From positions 1 to 64,000 of the forward strand of contig JAWKZN010000002.1 in assembly GCA_041395945.1 (NCBI GenBank): a stretch of DNA of 64,000 nucleotides, read 5' to 3'. Source of the DNA: Pseudomonadales bacterium (GTDB taxonomy: Bacteria; Pseudomonadota; Gammaproteobacteria; Pseudomonadales; Azotimanducaceae). A model generated the notes under the pieces. The model made no database searches. It was not told the origin of the DNA and worked only from the letters and a program-made list of their open reading frames with translations. Every line of letters begins with the position of its first letter. Position 1 is the first letter of the stretch. This document shows positions 8,416 through 17,596 of the stretch, one piece after another. Both the position numbers and the translations under genes were made by a program.

Positions 8416-9336
8416 TCAATCCGCCAGTACAGGCCTCGAAAATGAGACCGGTGCGGTGTCTGCATCATCGAAAGTCACGATTTCGTAGGCGCTCTGATCT
8501 GCGAGGAGTTTGCGCAGCAGCGCATTATTCGGGCCGTGGCCGGATTTGTAGCCGGAAAATGCGCCGATCACACTGTGACCGAGCAGATAGAGGTCCCCGA
8601 TCGCGTCGAGGATCTTATGCTTCACGAACTCATCTTCGAGGCGCAGCCCCTCATCATTGAGTATGCGGTAGTCGTCCACGACCACCGCATTATCGAGACT
8701 GCCTCCGCGCGCCAGATTCATCGAGCGCAGTTTTTCATAATCAGCCAGAAAGCCGAAGGTGCGGGCCCTGCTCACTTCCTTCACGAACGTCATGCTCGAC
8801 AGTTCGACACACGCGCGCTTGTGGTGGGTCCTGAATACCGGGTGGTCGTAAAGCAGCGTGTACTCGATTTTGAAGCCGTCGTAGGGGACAAGCTCAGCCG
8901 TGATGTCACCCTGACTGTAGCGCACCGGCTTTCTGATACGGATAAACTTTTTTAAGGCCGCCTGCTCGGCAATACCGGCAGACTGAAGCAGAAACACGAA
9001 GGGGGCCGCGCTGCCATCCATGATGGGCAGTTCGGGCGCGCTCACATCCACAAAGGCATTGTCGATACCCAGACCCGCGAATGCCGCCAGCAGGTGCTCG
9101 ACAGTAGAAATGCTCACCTCGCCATCGGTCAGCGAGGTAGCCATGGTCGTGTCACCTACGTTCTGTGCCAGTGCGCGGATCGCTACCGGCGCGTCGAGAT
9201 CGGTACGCACAAAGGTAATCCCGGAATCCACCGGTGCGGGACGCAGGGTGAGATAGACCTTATCGCCGGTATGCAGCCCGACTCCAGTCGCCCGGATGAC
9301 GTTCTTCAGCGTTCTCTGATTCAGCGCAGTCGTCAT
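8416..9336 (-). CDS. lpxC: UDP-3-O-acyl-N-acetylglucosamine deacetylase LpxC
   Basis: Zinc deacetylase for the committed step of lipid A synthesis. Starting at the ATG at 9336 gives 306 residues beginning MTTALNQRTLKN, aligning with the usual family N terminus; a TTG at 9378 would add 14 residues. Zinc ligands are His81 (STVEHLLAA), His240 and Asp244 (VKHKILDAIGD), and the catalytic His267 is in KSGHGPNN. It lies downstream of ftsZ in the standard dcw order but is separated by 257 bases, so it probably has its own promoter. In E. coli, LpxC is controlled by FtsH proteolysis at its C terminus; that cannot be judged here. Confidence 0.97.
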   Translation of the reverse strand: MTTALNQRTLKNVIRATGVGLHTGDKVYLTLRPAPVDSGITFVRTDLDAPVAIRALAQNVGDTTMATSLTDGEVSISTVEHLLAAFAGLGIDNAFVDVSAPELPIMDGSAAPFVFLLQSAGIAEQAALKKFIRIRKPVRYSQGDITAELVPYDGFKIEYTLLYDHPVFRTHHKRACVELSSMTFVKEVSRARTFGFLADYEKLRSMNLARGGSLDNAVVVDDYRILNDEGLRLEDEFVKHKILDAIGDLYLLGHSVIGAFSGYKSGHGPNNALLRKLLADQSAYEIVTFDDADTAPVSFSRPVLAD

Positions 9337-9443
9337 TTTCGAAAGCTTCGGGCGGTCTCGTCTGAAAGGCTGGTCCAAAAGGCTGGCATCGACTGAAGAA
9401 TATTCAGCGGCCGGAAGCTTAGCAGACGCCCCCGGACCATGTA

Positions 9444-9486
9444 TGGCAGCCGATCACAGAATTGTTACATTTTGTATCGGCTGCCA
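9444..9486. promoter_or_regulatory. Perfect 11-bp inverted repeat upstream of lpxC
   Basis: TGGCAGCCGAT at 9444-9454 is the exact reverse complement of ATCGGCTGCCA at 9476-9486. A 21-base AT-rich spacer separates them, about 110-150 bases upstream of the lpxC start. It is noncoding. It may be an operator, or a hairpin at the 5' end of the lpxC leader. No T run follows on the minus strand, so a terminator is less likely. Confidence 0.5.
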
Positions 9487-9525
9487 CTCACCTGCCCCCG
9501 ACGGCGGATATCGCCACCCGCCCCG

Positions 9526-9541
9526 GGCGGCACACGCCGCC
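9526..9541 (-). terminator. GC-only hairpin downstream of ftsZ
   Basis: GGCGGC-ACAC-GCCGCC is a perfect 6-bp stem with a 4-base loop, 50-70 bases past the ftsZ stop, in a very GC-rich stretch with further short repeats (CACCTGCCCC occurs twice nearby). There is no T run, so at most it is a factor-dependent terminator or an RNA-stabilising stem. Confidence 0.3.
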
Positions 9542-9593
9542 ACCTGCCCCGGGTGGTCCAGTCCACTGGGCCACATCGGGCTCTCACCCGGAC

Positions 9594-10742
9594 TCAATCC
9601 GCCTGCCGCCGCAGGAAGGCCGGAATGTCCAGATAGTCCATATTCTGGCTGTCCAGGTCTTCCGCAAGATTCTCCTGCTTGAGTGCAGCATTGTGTCGCG
9701 CATAGGCGGGACGATCGAGCTGCCGATAGTCAGGCTGTCCATCGAACCCGAGTTTGGCTGCGGTGTTGTCCACGACCACATTGGGCCGCTCATATTCGCC
9801 CAGGCCGGTCGCGACCACAGTTACCTTCAGTTCGTCGCCCATATCCGGATCGATCACGGTCCCCACCACCACGGTGGCGGAATCCGATGCGAACTCTTCG
9901 ATGATGTTGCCGACGTCGGTGAATTCTCCGATATTGAGATCCGGTCCAGCGGTCACATTGACCAGAATGCCCCGCGCACCATGCAGATCGACATCGTCGA
10001 GCAACGGACTGCGGATAGCGCCTTCGGCGGCATCTCTGGCCCTGTTCTCACCGGACGCTCTGCCGGTGCCCATCATGGCCTGGCCCATTTCGGACATCAC
10101 GGTCCTGACGTCGGCAAAGTCGACGTTGATCATTCCCGGCCGGATGATGAGATCGGCTATTCCCTGCACAGCACCCAGGAGCACATCGTTTGCCGCGCTG
10201 AAGGCGTCCAGCATGCTGGTGCGTTCGCCAAGAACTGCCAGCAGCTTTTCGTTCGGTATCGTGATCAGTGAGTCCACGGACTCCCGCAGTTCACGCAGTC
10301 CCCGCTCCGCCACATCGGTACGCTTTTCAAACTTGAATGGTTTGGTGACCACGGCAACCGTGAGAATGTTGAGTTCACGGGCGATCTGTGCAATGACGGG
10401 CGCTGCGCCCGTGCCTGTGCCACCGCCCATGCCCGCGGTGATGAAGACCATGTCCGCACCGGCCAGACACTCCGCAATTCGATCCTTATCTTCTATAGCG
10501 GCCTGTCGACCGATATCAGGATTCGCACCCGCACCAAGACCTTTGGTGATACCCGCACCGAGCTGCAGTAGTGTTTTTGCATCAATGGCTTTCAACGCCT
10601 GCGCGTCGGTATTCGCCACGATGAAATCCACACCCTCCACCTGCTTCTTCAGCATGTGCTGTACGGCATTTCCGCCGCCACCACCAATGCCGATGACTTT
10701 GATGATTGCGCTCTGGGGAGCACTGTCTACCAATTCAAACAT
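9594..10742 (-). CDS. ftsZ: Cell division GTPase FtsZ
   Basis: Tubulin homologue that forms the division ring. From the ATG at 10742 it has 382 residues; a perfect GGAGG lies 5 bases upstream, overriding a start 30 bases further up inside ftsA. The signature GGGTGTG is at residues 106-112 and the T7 loop NVDFAD at 206-211. The C-terminal peptide DYLDIPAFLRRQAD is the binding site for FtsA and ZipA. It is the last gene of the dcw cluster, 13 bases after ftsA. Confidence 0.98.
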   Translation of the reverse strand: MFELVDSAPQSAIIKVIGIGGGGGNAVQHMLKKQVEGVDFIVANTDAQALKAIDAKTLLQLGAGITKGLGAGANPDIGRQAAIEDKDRIAECLAGADMVFITAGMGGGTGTGAAPVIAQIARELNILTVAVVTKPFKFEKRTDVAERGLRELRESVDSLITIPNEKLLAVLGERTSMLDAFSAANDVLLGAVQGIADLIIRPGMINVDFADVRTVMSEMGQAMMGTGRASGENRARDAAEGAIRSPLLDDVDLHGARGILVNVTAGPDLNIGEFTDVGNIIEEFASDSATVVVGTVIDPDMGDELKVTVVATGLGEYERPNVVVDNTAAKLGFDGQPDYRQLDRPAYARHNAALKQENLAEDLDSQNMDYLDIPAFLRRQAD

Positions 10743-10755
10743 CACGACCTCCTGG

Positions 10756-11988
10756 TCAAAAATTGTCGCCAAACCACTTGCGCGCCCGGCTCAGCAATCC
10801 GCTGCTGCGGAAACCCCGACCGCGCTTAGGCTGTTCTTCTTCGCGCTGTTTTCCGTAAAGCAACAGACCGACGCCTGTTGCATAGATCGGATTACGGACA
10901 ATGTCCTTCAGACCCGCCACATTGCGCGGTGAGCCCAAGCTGACCGGCATGTGGAAGATCTCTTCCGCAAGCTCGATCACCCCTTCCATCTTTGATGCGC
11001 CCCCAGTGAGCACGATGCCGGCGGCAATGAGGTCTTCATACCCGCTGCGACGAAGCTCAGCCTGAATCAGGGTGAACAGTTCGTCGTAGCGGGGTTCGAC
11101 CACCTCCGCCAGGGCCTGCCGCGACAGCTCTTTGGCTGGCTTGTCCCCAACACCCGGTACCTTGATGGTTTCATCAGGCCGGGCCAGCTGGGTCAGCGCG
11201 CAGGCATATTTGATCTTGATTTCTTCGGCATTCTGCGTGGGTGTGCGCAGCGCCATCGCTATATCGTTGGTGACCTGATCACCCGCAATCGGAATTACCG
11301 CGGTATGCCGGATTGCACCATCGGTGAAGACGGCGATATCCGTGGTTCCTCCACCAATGTCCACAACACAGACACCCAGGTCCCGCTCATCGTCGGTAAG
11401 GACCGCATAACTCGACGCAAGCTGTTCGAGGATGACATCGTTCACTTTAAGGCCACAGCGCTCGATGCACTTTTCAATGTTCTGCGCGGCGTTTACCGCA
11501 CAGGTCACCAGGTGGACTTTGGCTTCGAGTCTGACCCCGGACATGCCGAGCGGCTCTTTGACACCTTCCTGGGAATCGATCACATATTCCTGCGGCAGTA
11601 TGTGCAGGATTTTCTGATCCGCGGGAATCGCCATCGCCTGCGCCGCATCAATGACCCGGTCCACATCCTGTTGAAACACCTCCCGGTCGCGAACCGCCAC
11701 GATGCCGTGTGAATTGATGCTGCGGATGTGGCTGCCGGCGATTCCCGCGTACACGGAATCGATCTGGCATCCGGCCATGAGCTCCGCTTCTTCGATCGCT
11801 CTCTGGATCGACTGCACGGTGGATTCGATGTTCACCACCACGCCTTTTTTCAATCCCTTGGACGGATAGGAGCCGATGCCGATGATCTCCAGCTCACCAT
11901 CGAGGGTCAGCTCGCCGACTATGGCGGCAACCTTGCTGGTGCCGATATCCAGACCGACGATTTTGCGCAGTTCGACTTCAGATGCCAT
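10756..11988 (-). CDS. ftsA: Cell division protein FtsA
   Basis: Actin-like ATPase that tethers FtsZ to the membrane. The ATG at 11988 gives 410 residues starting MASEVELRKIVGLDIGTSK, matching the family. An upstream start would add 38 residues encoded inside ftsQ. Phosphate-binding motifs VGLDIGTSKVA and VVDIGGGTTD are present. The C terminus carries the amphipathic membrane helix (LLSRARKWFGDNF). The start overlaps the ftsQ stop by 11 bases. Confidence 0.97.
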   Translation of the reverse strand: MASEVELRKIVGLDIGTSKVAAIVGELTLDGELEIIGIGSYPSKGLKKGVVVNIESTVQSIQRAIEEAELMAGCQIDSVYAGIAGSHIRSINSHGIVAVRDREVFQQDVDRVIDAAQAMAIPADQKILHILPQEYVIDSQEGVKEPLGMSGVRLEAKVHLVTCAVNAAQNIEKCIERCGLKVNDVILEQLASSYAVLTDDERDLGVCVVDIGGGTTDIAVFTDGAIRHTAVIPIAGDQVTNDIAMALRTPTQNAEEIKIKYACALTQLARPDETIKVPGVGDKPAKELSRQALAEVVEPRYDELFTLIQAELRRSGYEDLIAAGIVLTGGASKMEGVIELAEEIFHMPVSLGSPRNVAGLKDIVRNPIYATGVGLLLYGKQREEEQPKRGRGFRSSGLLSRARKWFGDNF

Positions 11989-12700
11989 GTCCGTCTCTTG
12001 TGGGATTATTTGCTGCCAGAGCCCCGCTGGTGGCTGAGCCGGGCTCCCACCGTACAGCCAGTCCGCTGGCATAACGTGCATCGAGGTGGGCCACCTGATC
12101 AAAACGCGCTTTCAGTTCCTGGCGGTAAACGGTTGCAAACCGGTCAAAGCGTTCCGTCAGGCGTTCTGCGCCGAGCATCAGTGTGACTCCATCAGTGAAC
12201 GTGAGCGTCCATTCACCGAGCTCATTCTCATCAAGCTGTTTCAGCGCAAGCCCCTCGTCTGCGGCGACTATGCTCATTCGCAGATAGGTCTCGAGTGCGT
12301 CCTTCGGCGCCGACAGCGCGCAATTCAGGATGGGCAGACTCTGGTCTCCGCCCGGCATCTGCACTACCTGCCCGTCTGCTGTCAGATAGGCGCTGTTCCA
12401 GCGGGCAACCACCATCGCCTTTTCCACTCTGATCGACAGACCTGCCGGCCAGACCCGCCGCAGGGTCACGAATCGAGGCCAGGACAGTGCTTCAATCGCC
12501 GCGCGCAGGCCTTCGAGATCGGCACCGAGCATCCCGCCGTGCAGATTCGCGGAGACAACCTCGCTCACCTGGATCCGCTCTGCATCGGCAAGGGGCCCTT
12601 CCACCCGCACCCGCTCGATCGGCACATCCAGCCGGATCCACGCGTACGCACCCAGCAGAGCGACGGTCAGCGTGATCAGAAAAGCCAGCAGCTTAGCCAC
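11978..12700 (-). CDS. ftsQ: Cell division protein FtsQ
   Basis: Bitopic divisome scaffold that binds FtsB/FtsL. The 240 residues comprise a membrane helix at about 4-23, a POTRA domain from about residue 28 (IERVRVEGPLADAERIQ) and the periplasmic beta domain. The start is GTG, with GGGGGTGG just upstream, and overlaps the murC stop by 8 bases. The next in-frame stop lies only five codons upstream, so the protein has almost no cytoplasmic tail, unlike E. coli FtsQ. The gene directly follows murC, without the ddl usually found between them. Confidence 0.92.
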   Translation of the reverse strand: MAKLLAFLITLTVALLGAYAWIRLDVPIERVRVEGPLADAERIQVSEVVSANLHGGMLGADLEGLRAAIEALSWPRFVTLRRVWPAGLSIRVEKAMVVARWNSAYLTADGQVVQMPGGDQSLPILNCALSAPKDALETYLRMSIVAADEGLALKQLDENELGEWTLTFTDGVTLMLGAERLTERFDRFATVYRQELKARFDQVAHLDARYASGLAVRWEPGSATSGALAANNPTRDGHGI

Positions 12701-14111
12701 GGTCCACCCCCGTCAGTCCGAGGGAAATCTGACTGACATTGCCGGCTCCCTGCACGATCAGCACATCCCCGCTGTTCAATACGCCCGGGAGAATCGTCAG
12801 CGCCTCATCCGGATCATTAGCAAACACGGGCAGGAGGTCTCCGCGCTGGCGGATGCCCTGACACAGAGCCTTGCCATCCGCACCCGAAATAGGCGCTTCG
12901 CCTGCGGAATAGACTTCCAGCACAAGCAGGACATCCACACCGGAAAGTACACGCACAAAGTCGTCGTACAGATCCCTCGTGCGCGTATAGCGATGAGGCT
13001 GGTACACCATCACCAGTCGCCGGTCCGGCCAGAGTCCTCGTGCAGTCCGGATCACCGCCTCGACTTCGGTCGGATGGTGCCCATAGTCGTCCACGAGCGT
13101 GACCAGATGATCAGCAACCCGCACGTCATCGGTGAGCTGAAAACGCCGCGACACACCGCTGAAGCCGTTGAGTCCGCTCACGATCGCGGAATCGGGAAGG
13201 CCTTCATCCGTGGCAACCGCGATCGCCGCGAGGGCATTCAGCACATTGTGCTCGCCCGGAATCGCAAGCGTGATGTCGAGAGGCTGCGCATTCTTCCGGA
13301 TCGCGGTGAACCGCCAGCGGCCGTCCACCACGCGCACATCGGCAGCGCGGTAATCGCTGTCCCCGCTCATGCCATAGGTAAGCATCGGTCTGGAGAGCTC
13401 GGCAAGGATACTGCGGATCTGAGCATCATCAGTGCACAACACCGCGGAACCATAGAAAGGGAGCTTGTGGATAAACTCGACAAAGGCTGCTTTGAGCGCT
13501 CCGAAGTCATGCCCGTATGTCGCCATGTGATCCTGGTCAATGTTGGTAATCACCGCAGACATGGGTTTGAGTTGCAGGAACGATGCGTCACTCTCATCTG
13601 CTTCCGCGATGAGATAACGTCCCGCACCAAGTCGAGCGTTGGTACCGGAGCTGTTCAGTTGTCCGCCAATGACAAACGTCGGATCCAGTCCGGCCGCCTG
13701 AAAGATGGAGGTGATGAGGCTGGTGGTGGTGGTCTTGCCATGGGTACCCGCTACCGCGATACCGTGCCGGTAACGCATCAGTTCACCAAGCATCTCGGCG
13801 CGTGCCACCACCGGGACCCTGGAATCATGAGCCGCCAGCACTTCCGGGTTGTCCGCAGCGACAGCACTGGAGATCACCACAACATCGGCTGTCTCAACAT
13901 TTTCCCGGGTGTGGCCGATGGCAACCGATGCTCCAAGACGCTGCAGACGGGCGGTGGTCTTACTGGCTTTCAGATCAGAGCCGCTGACCCTGTAACCCTG
14001 GTTGATGAGCACCTCGGCAATTCCGCACATGCCCGCTCCGCCGATGCCGACGAAGTGGATATGTCTCACCCTTCCCATCTCGGGTACCTGATAGGCGCTG
14101 ACCTCAGCCAC
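12693..14111 (-). CDS. murC: UDP-N-acetylmuramate--L-alanine ligase MurC
   Basis: Adds L-alanine to UDP-MurNAc, the first amino-acid step of the peptidoglycan stem. It has a Mur ligase N domain (RHIHFVGIGGAGMCGIAEVL), ATP loop GTHGKTTTT and the C-terminal ligase domain. I place the start at the GTG at 14111, which overlaps the ftsW stop (GTGGCTGA) and has GGAG 8 bases upstream, giving 472 residues. An ATG at 14078 is an alternative, and an ATG at 14165 lies inside ftsW. MurG, usually encoded between ftsW and murC, is not present. Confidence 0.96.
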   Translation of the reverse strand: MAEVSAYQVPEMGRVRHIHFVGIGGAGMCGIAEVLINQGYRVSGSDLKASKTTARLQRLGASVAIGHTRENVETADVVVISSAVAADNPEVLAAHDSRVPVVARAEMLGELMRYRHGIAVAGTHGKTTTTSLITSIFQAAGLDPTFVIGGQLNSSGTNARLGAGRYLIAEADESDASFLQLKPMSAVITNIDQDHMATYGHDFGALKAAFVEFIHKLPFYGSAVLCTDDAQIRSILAELSRPMLTYGMSGDSDYRAADVRVVDGRWRFTAIRKNAQPLDITLAIPGEHNVLNALAAIAVATDEGLPDSAIVSGLNGFSGVSRRFQLTDDVRVADHLVTLVDDYGHHPTEVEAVIRTARGLWPDRRLVMVYQPHRYTRTRDLYDDFVRVLSGVDVLLVLEVYSAGEAPISGADGKALCQGIRQRGDLLPVFANDPDEALTILPGVLNSGDVLIVQGAGNVSQISLGLTGVDRG

Positions 14112-15186
14112 GGGAGAGCTCCAGACGGGCCCGACAGACCAGGCCGAACATCGCACTGCAGACAATCAGACTGTTGCCGCCATAGCTGACAAATGGCAGC
14201 GTCAGCCCCTTCGTCGGGAGCAACCCCGTATTGACCCCCAGGTTGATCAGAATCTGAAGTCCGAGCACAAAGGCCACGCCATAGACGAGAAAGCCGGCGA
14301 AAGGCCGCTCGGCCTCCAGGGCGTGGCGCGCCGTCTGCAGGATCCGCAGGATCAGGAAGGCCATCAATACCAGCAACCCGAGGGTACCCAGCAGACCGAG
14401 TTCCTCCGCAATGACCGCGAATATGAAATCGTTGTGTGCTTCCGGCAGGTAATGCAGCTTCTGGATCCCCTCACCAAGACCGAGTCCGAAGAACTCACCA
14501 CGACCGAAGGCAATCAGCGCCTGGGTAAGCTGATAGCCACTGTTGAAGGCATAGGCCCAGGGGTCCGTGAAGGTGACCAGCCGCGCAAGTCTGTAGGGCT
14601 CCAGAAAGGCAATTGCGCCAAGCAGTGCACCGGCGGCGGCAATCACCACCAGAAAGTGCCGCAGGCGCGTACCGGCAATAAACAGCATGCCGGAAGCCAT
14701 GCCCCCGATGACCACGACGCTGCCGAAATCCGGTTGTCTGAGCAGCAGCGCGGCAACCACTGCGAACATCAGCAGTGGCCTGAACAGGACCACCGGTTCA
14801 TCCGCAAGTCGGATCGAGAATCGCGCCAGGTAGCCCGCGAGGTAGACGAGCAGCAGAAACTTCGCGATCTCAGCAGACTGCAGAGTGAAGCCTCCCAGCG
14901 ATATCCAGCGACTCGCCCCATTCACTTCATGGCCGATACCAGGCACCAGCACCAGTGCACAGATCGCGACTGCGCCGAACCAGGCTATCCGGTAGCCGGA
15001 AAACCAGAGCGACAGCGGTACGATCAGACAGAAGGCGAATGCGAGGGCGGCGACAACCAGGAACAGCCCATGCTTGATGACACTGGCGTCGGCGGCAACC
15101 GCCACCGCCGATGAGATCATGACCGTACCGAGGGCGAGCAGAAGCAGCCAGGCCATGATCATCGGAAGATCGAATCGATCGATCAT
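14104..15186 (-). CDS. ftsW: SEDS-family septal glycosyltransferase FtsW
   Basis: Polymerises lipid II into septal glycan with FtsI. The 360 residues hold about ten hydrophobic segments and SEDS hallmarks such as NGASRWISLGGFTLQSAEIAK, HNDFIFAVIAEELG, and LPTKGLTLPFVSYGG near the C terminus. The family often reaches 380-410 residues; the N terminus here is short but starts at an ATG that overlaps the murD stop. It lies between murD and murC with no space for murG. Confidence 0.95.
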   Translation of the reverse strand: MIDRFDLPMIMAWLLLLALGTVMISSAVAVAADASVIKHGLFLVVAALAFAFCLIVPLSLWFSGYRIAWFGAVAICALVLVPGIGHEVNGASRWISLGGFTLQSAEIAKFLLLVYLAGYLARFSIRLADEPVVLFRPLLMFAVVAALLLRQPDFGSVVVIGGMASGMLFIAGTRLRHFLVVIAAAGALLGAIAFLEPYRLARLVTFTDPWAYAFNSGYQLTQALIAFGRGEFFGLGLGEGIQKLHYLPEAHNDFIFAVIAEELGLLGTLGLLVLMAFLILRILQTARHALEAERPFAGFLVYGVAFVLGLQILINLGVNTGLLPTKGLTLPFVSYGGNSLIVCSAMFGLVCRARLELSRG

Positions 15187-16517
15187 GATGCAAGTGCCTC
15201 TACGGCCCGAGTGAAGTGTTGCCCGCGCGCTTCGTAGTTGCGATACATGTCCAGGCTCGCACAGGCGGGGGACAGCAGCACCAGGTCTCCCGCACCTGCC
15301 AGACGGGCGGCCAGTTCAACCGCCTGGTCCATGTCCGGGACCCGATGGATCTGAGTCGAGTCCGCAAGCGATGCAGCCAGGCGGTCTGCATCCCGACCCA
15401 GCAGTATTGCAGCTTTGACGAACTGACCAACGGGTACCTGCAGCGGTGAAAAATCTGCGCCTTTGCCGTCCCCACCTGCAATCAGAATCAGATTACGGAC
15501 ACCCTCTGTACCAAAACCGGCGAGGGCCGCCTCTGTCGCACCGACGTTGGTGCCTTTAGAGTCGTTTATGTACGCCACTCCGGAAACCACGGCTACCCGC
15601 TCACACCGGTGGGGAAGCCCGCGAAAGCTCCGTAACCCTTCAATCAGCTGCTCGGCGCTGGCCCAGCGACCTTCAAGCAACGCCAGGGCAGCCTGGACAT
15701 TGAGTTCGTTGTGTCGACCTGCCAGCGGGAGTTCGTCGCAGGGAATCACCAGCCGTTCACCGAGTGCGATCCAGCGCCGACCGGAGTCAGTTCGAATTCC
15801 CCAATGATCGGCCTCTGGCGCATCGAGGCCGAATGTCACCAGTTCGTCGACGGACGCCTCTGGCAGTGTGTTCCGGTCGCTTCGATTGGCGACGGCACGG
15901 CCGCAGTTTCTGTATATGCGCTGCTTGCTGGCGACATAGGCCGTCATGCTGCCGTGGCGGTCCAGATGGTCCTCCGTGACGTTCAGGCAGGACGCGGCAT
16001 CGAATCGATGGGGCTGAAGCCGTTCCAGCTGAAAACTGGAAAGTTCAAGAGCATATGCCTGCGCGGCAGGATCGAGCAGATCCAGGGCCGGCTGACCAAG
16101 GTTGCCGCCAACCTGTACCTGCACGCCCGCGGCAGCAAGCAGATGGCCGGTGAGCGCGGTGACTGTGCTCTTCCCGTTGGTACCGGTAATTGAAAGTATC
16201 GGTGCCTGGGCGGCTTCGCAGAACAGGTCGATGTCACTGGTCAGCTGCACATGCTCAGGCAGGTTCTGCAGCAGGCAGCTGTCCAGGCCGACACCGGGGC
16301 TCACGATGACTCTATCGACATGACTCAGATCCACCACTGCTTCACCGAGGTGCCGCTCCACATCCGGATATGCAGACAGCAGCGCTTCAAGTCCCGGGGG
16401 ATGCGCCCGGGTATCCACCACAATGAGCCTGTCCCGGCCGTGCAGCCTGCGCACGCAGGAAAGTCCGGTCACACCGAGGCCCAGGATTGCCGTTGTCTGT
16501 GCTGCCACGCCTGTCAT
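15183..16517 (-). CDS. murD: UDP-N-acetylmuramoylalanine--D-glutamate ligase MurD
   Basis: Adds D-glutamate to UDP-MurNAc-L-Ala. The 444 residues have an N-terminal Rossmann-like domain (TAILGLGVTGLSC), the ATP loop GTNGKSTVTALTG, the NVTEDHLDRH segment and the C-terminal domain with INDSKGTNVGA. Its ends overlap mraY (upstream) and ftsW (downstream) by 4 bases each. Confidence 0.96.
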   Translation of the reverse strand: MTGVAAQTTAILGLGVTGLSCVRRLHGRDRLIVVDTRAHPPGLEALLSAYPDVERHLGEAVVDLSHVDRVIVSPGVGLDSCLLQNLPEHVQLTSDIDLFCEAAQAPILSITGTNGKSTVTALTGHLLAAAGVQVQVGGNLGQPALDLLDPAAQAYALELSSFQLERLQPHRFDAASCLNVTEDHLDRHGSMTAYVASKQRIYRNCGRAVANRSDRNTLPEASVDELVTFGLDAPEADHWGIRTDSGRRWIALGERLVIPCDELPLAGRHNELNVQAALALLEGRWASAEQLIEGLRSFRGLPHRCERVAVVSGVAYINDSKGTNVGATEAALAGFGTEGVRNLILIAGGDGKGADFSPLQVPVGQFVKAAILLGRDADRLAASLADSTQIHRVPDMDQAVELAARLAGAGDLVLLSPACASLDMYRNYEARGQHFTRAVEALAS

Positions 16518-17596
16518 CGCAGTTTCAGTGTTGACAGACCGATGATCACCAGCACCAGGGTGATGATCCAGAAGCGCACGATGATCCGTGGTTCAGGCCA
16601 GCCTTTCAGTTCGAAATGATGATGGATGGGCGCCATGCGGAATATGCGGCGACCGGTCAGACGGAAAGAGGCGACCTGCAGAATCACGGAGACGGTTTCC
16701 AGCACGAACAGTCCGCCCATGATGAACAGCACGATTTCATGCCGCACGATGACGGCCACCACTCCGAGGGCGGCACCGAGCGCCAGCGCGCCGACATCAC
16801 CCATGAAGACCTGGGCCGGATAGGTGTTGAACCAGAGAAAACCCAGGCCGGCGCCGACCAGTGCACCGCAGAACACGGCGAGTTCCCCCGCCTGCGGGAT
16901 ATAGGGGATCTGCAGATAGCCGGCGAATTCGACGTGCCCTGCCAGATACGCGATCAGACCGAGCGCAGCACCCACCATGACTGTCGGCAGTATGGCCAGT
17001 CCGTCGAGGCCGTCGGTGAGATTTACCGCATTGCTGGTTCCGACAATGACAAAGTAAGCGACAATTACGAATCCGAAGCCCATCGGGACAGCGATCTCCT
17101 TGAAGAACGGCACGATCAGAGCCGTTTCCGCAGGCAGTGCAGAACTGGAGTAAAGAAACAGCGCCGCAGCAAGGCCGGCGATCGACTGTGCCAGGTACTT
17201 CCAGCGCGCGATCAGGCCGCGACTGTTGCGTCGGGAGATCTTCAGATAGTCATCCAGCCAGCCAATGGCACCGAAGGCCATCGTGACAAACAGGACAGTC
17301 CACACATAACGATTGCTCAGATCGCCCCAGGACAGGGTCGTGACGAAAATGACGATGAGAATGAGGGCGCCGCCCATCGTTGGCGTACCGGCCTTGCTCA
17401 GATGGCTCTGGGGACCGTCATCCCGTACCCGCTGCCCGATCTGGTGATACCCCAGCTGTTCAATCACGAAAGGTCCGATGATCAGGGACATCGCCAGCGC
17501 GGTTACTACACTCACCATGGTGCGGAAAGTCAGATACTGGAACACCGAGAACCCGGAGATATGTTGAGAGAGTGCCTCGGTCAGCCACAGCAACAT
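16514..17596 (-). CDS. mraY: Phospho-N-acetylmuramoyl-pentapeptide transferase MraY
   Basis: Integral membrane enzyme that makes lipid I from undecaprenyl phosphate and UDP-MurNAc-pentapeptide. The 360 residues are standard. Seen are the substrate-site segment KAGTPTMGG, DDYLKI, NLTDGLDGLA and the MGDVGALALGAALG motif, containing the catalytic aspartates, with about ten membrane helices. It starts directly after the murE stop. In most proteobacteria murF lies between murE and mraY; here the two genes abut. Confidence 0.97.
   Translation of the reverse strand: MLLWLTEALSQHISGFSVFQYLTFRTMVSVVTALAMSLIIGPFVIEQLGYHQIGQRVRDDGPQSHLSKAGTPTMGGALILIVIFVTTLSWGDLSNRYVWTVLFVTMAFGAIGWLDDYLKISRRNSRGLIARWKYLAQSIAGLAAALFLYSSSALPAETALIVPFFKEIAVPMGFGFVIVAYFVIVGTSNAVNLTDGLDGLAILPTVMVGAALGLIAYLAGHVEFAGYLQIPYIPQAGELAVFCGALVGAGLGFLWFNTYPAQVFMGDVGALALGAALGVVAVIVRHEIVLFIMGGLFVLETVSVILQVASFRLTGRRIFRMAPIHHHFELKGWPEPRIIVRFWIITLVLVIIGLSTLKLR

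Noticed and set aside
12672..14189. 505-codon plus-strand open frame opposite murC
   Set aside because: Antisense shadow of murC; Arg/His-rich composition with no domain.
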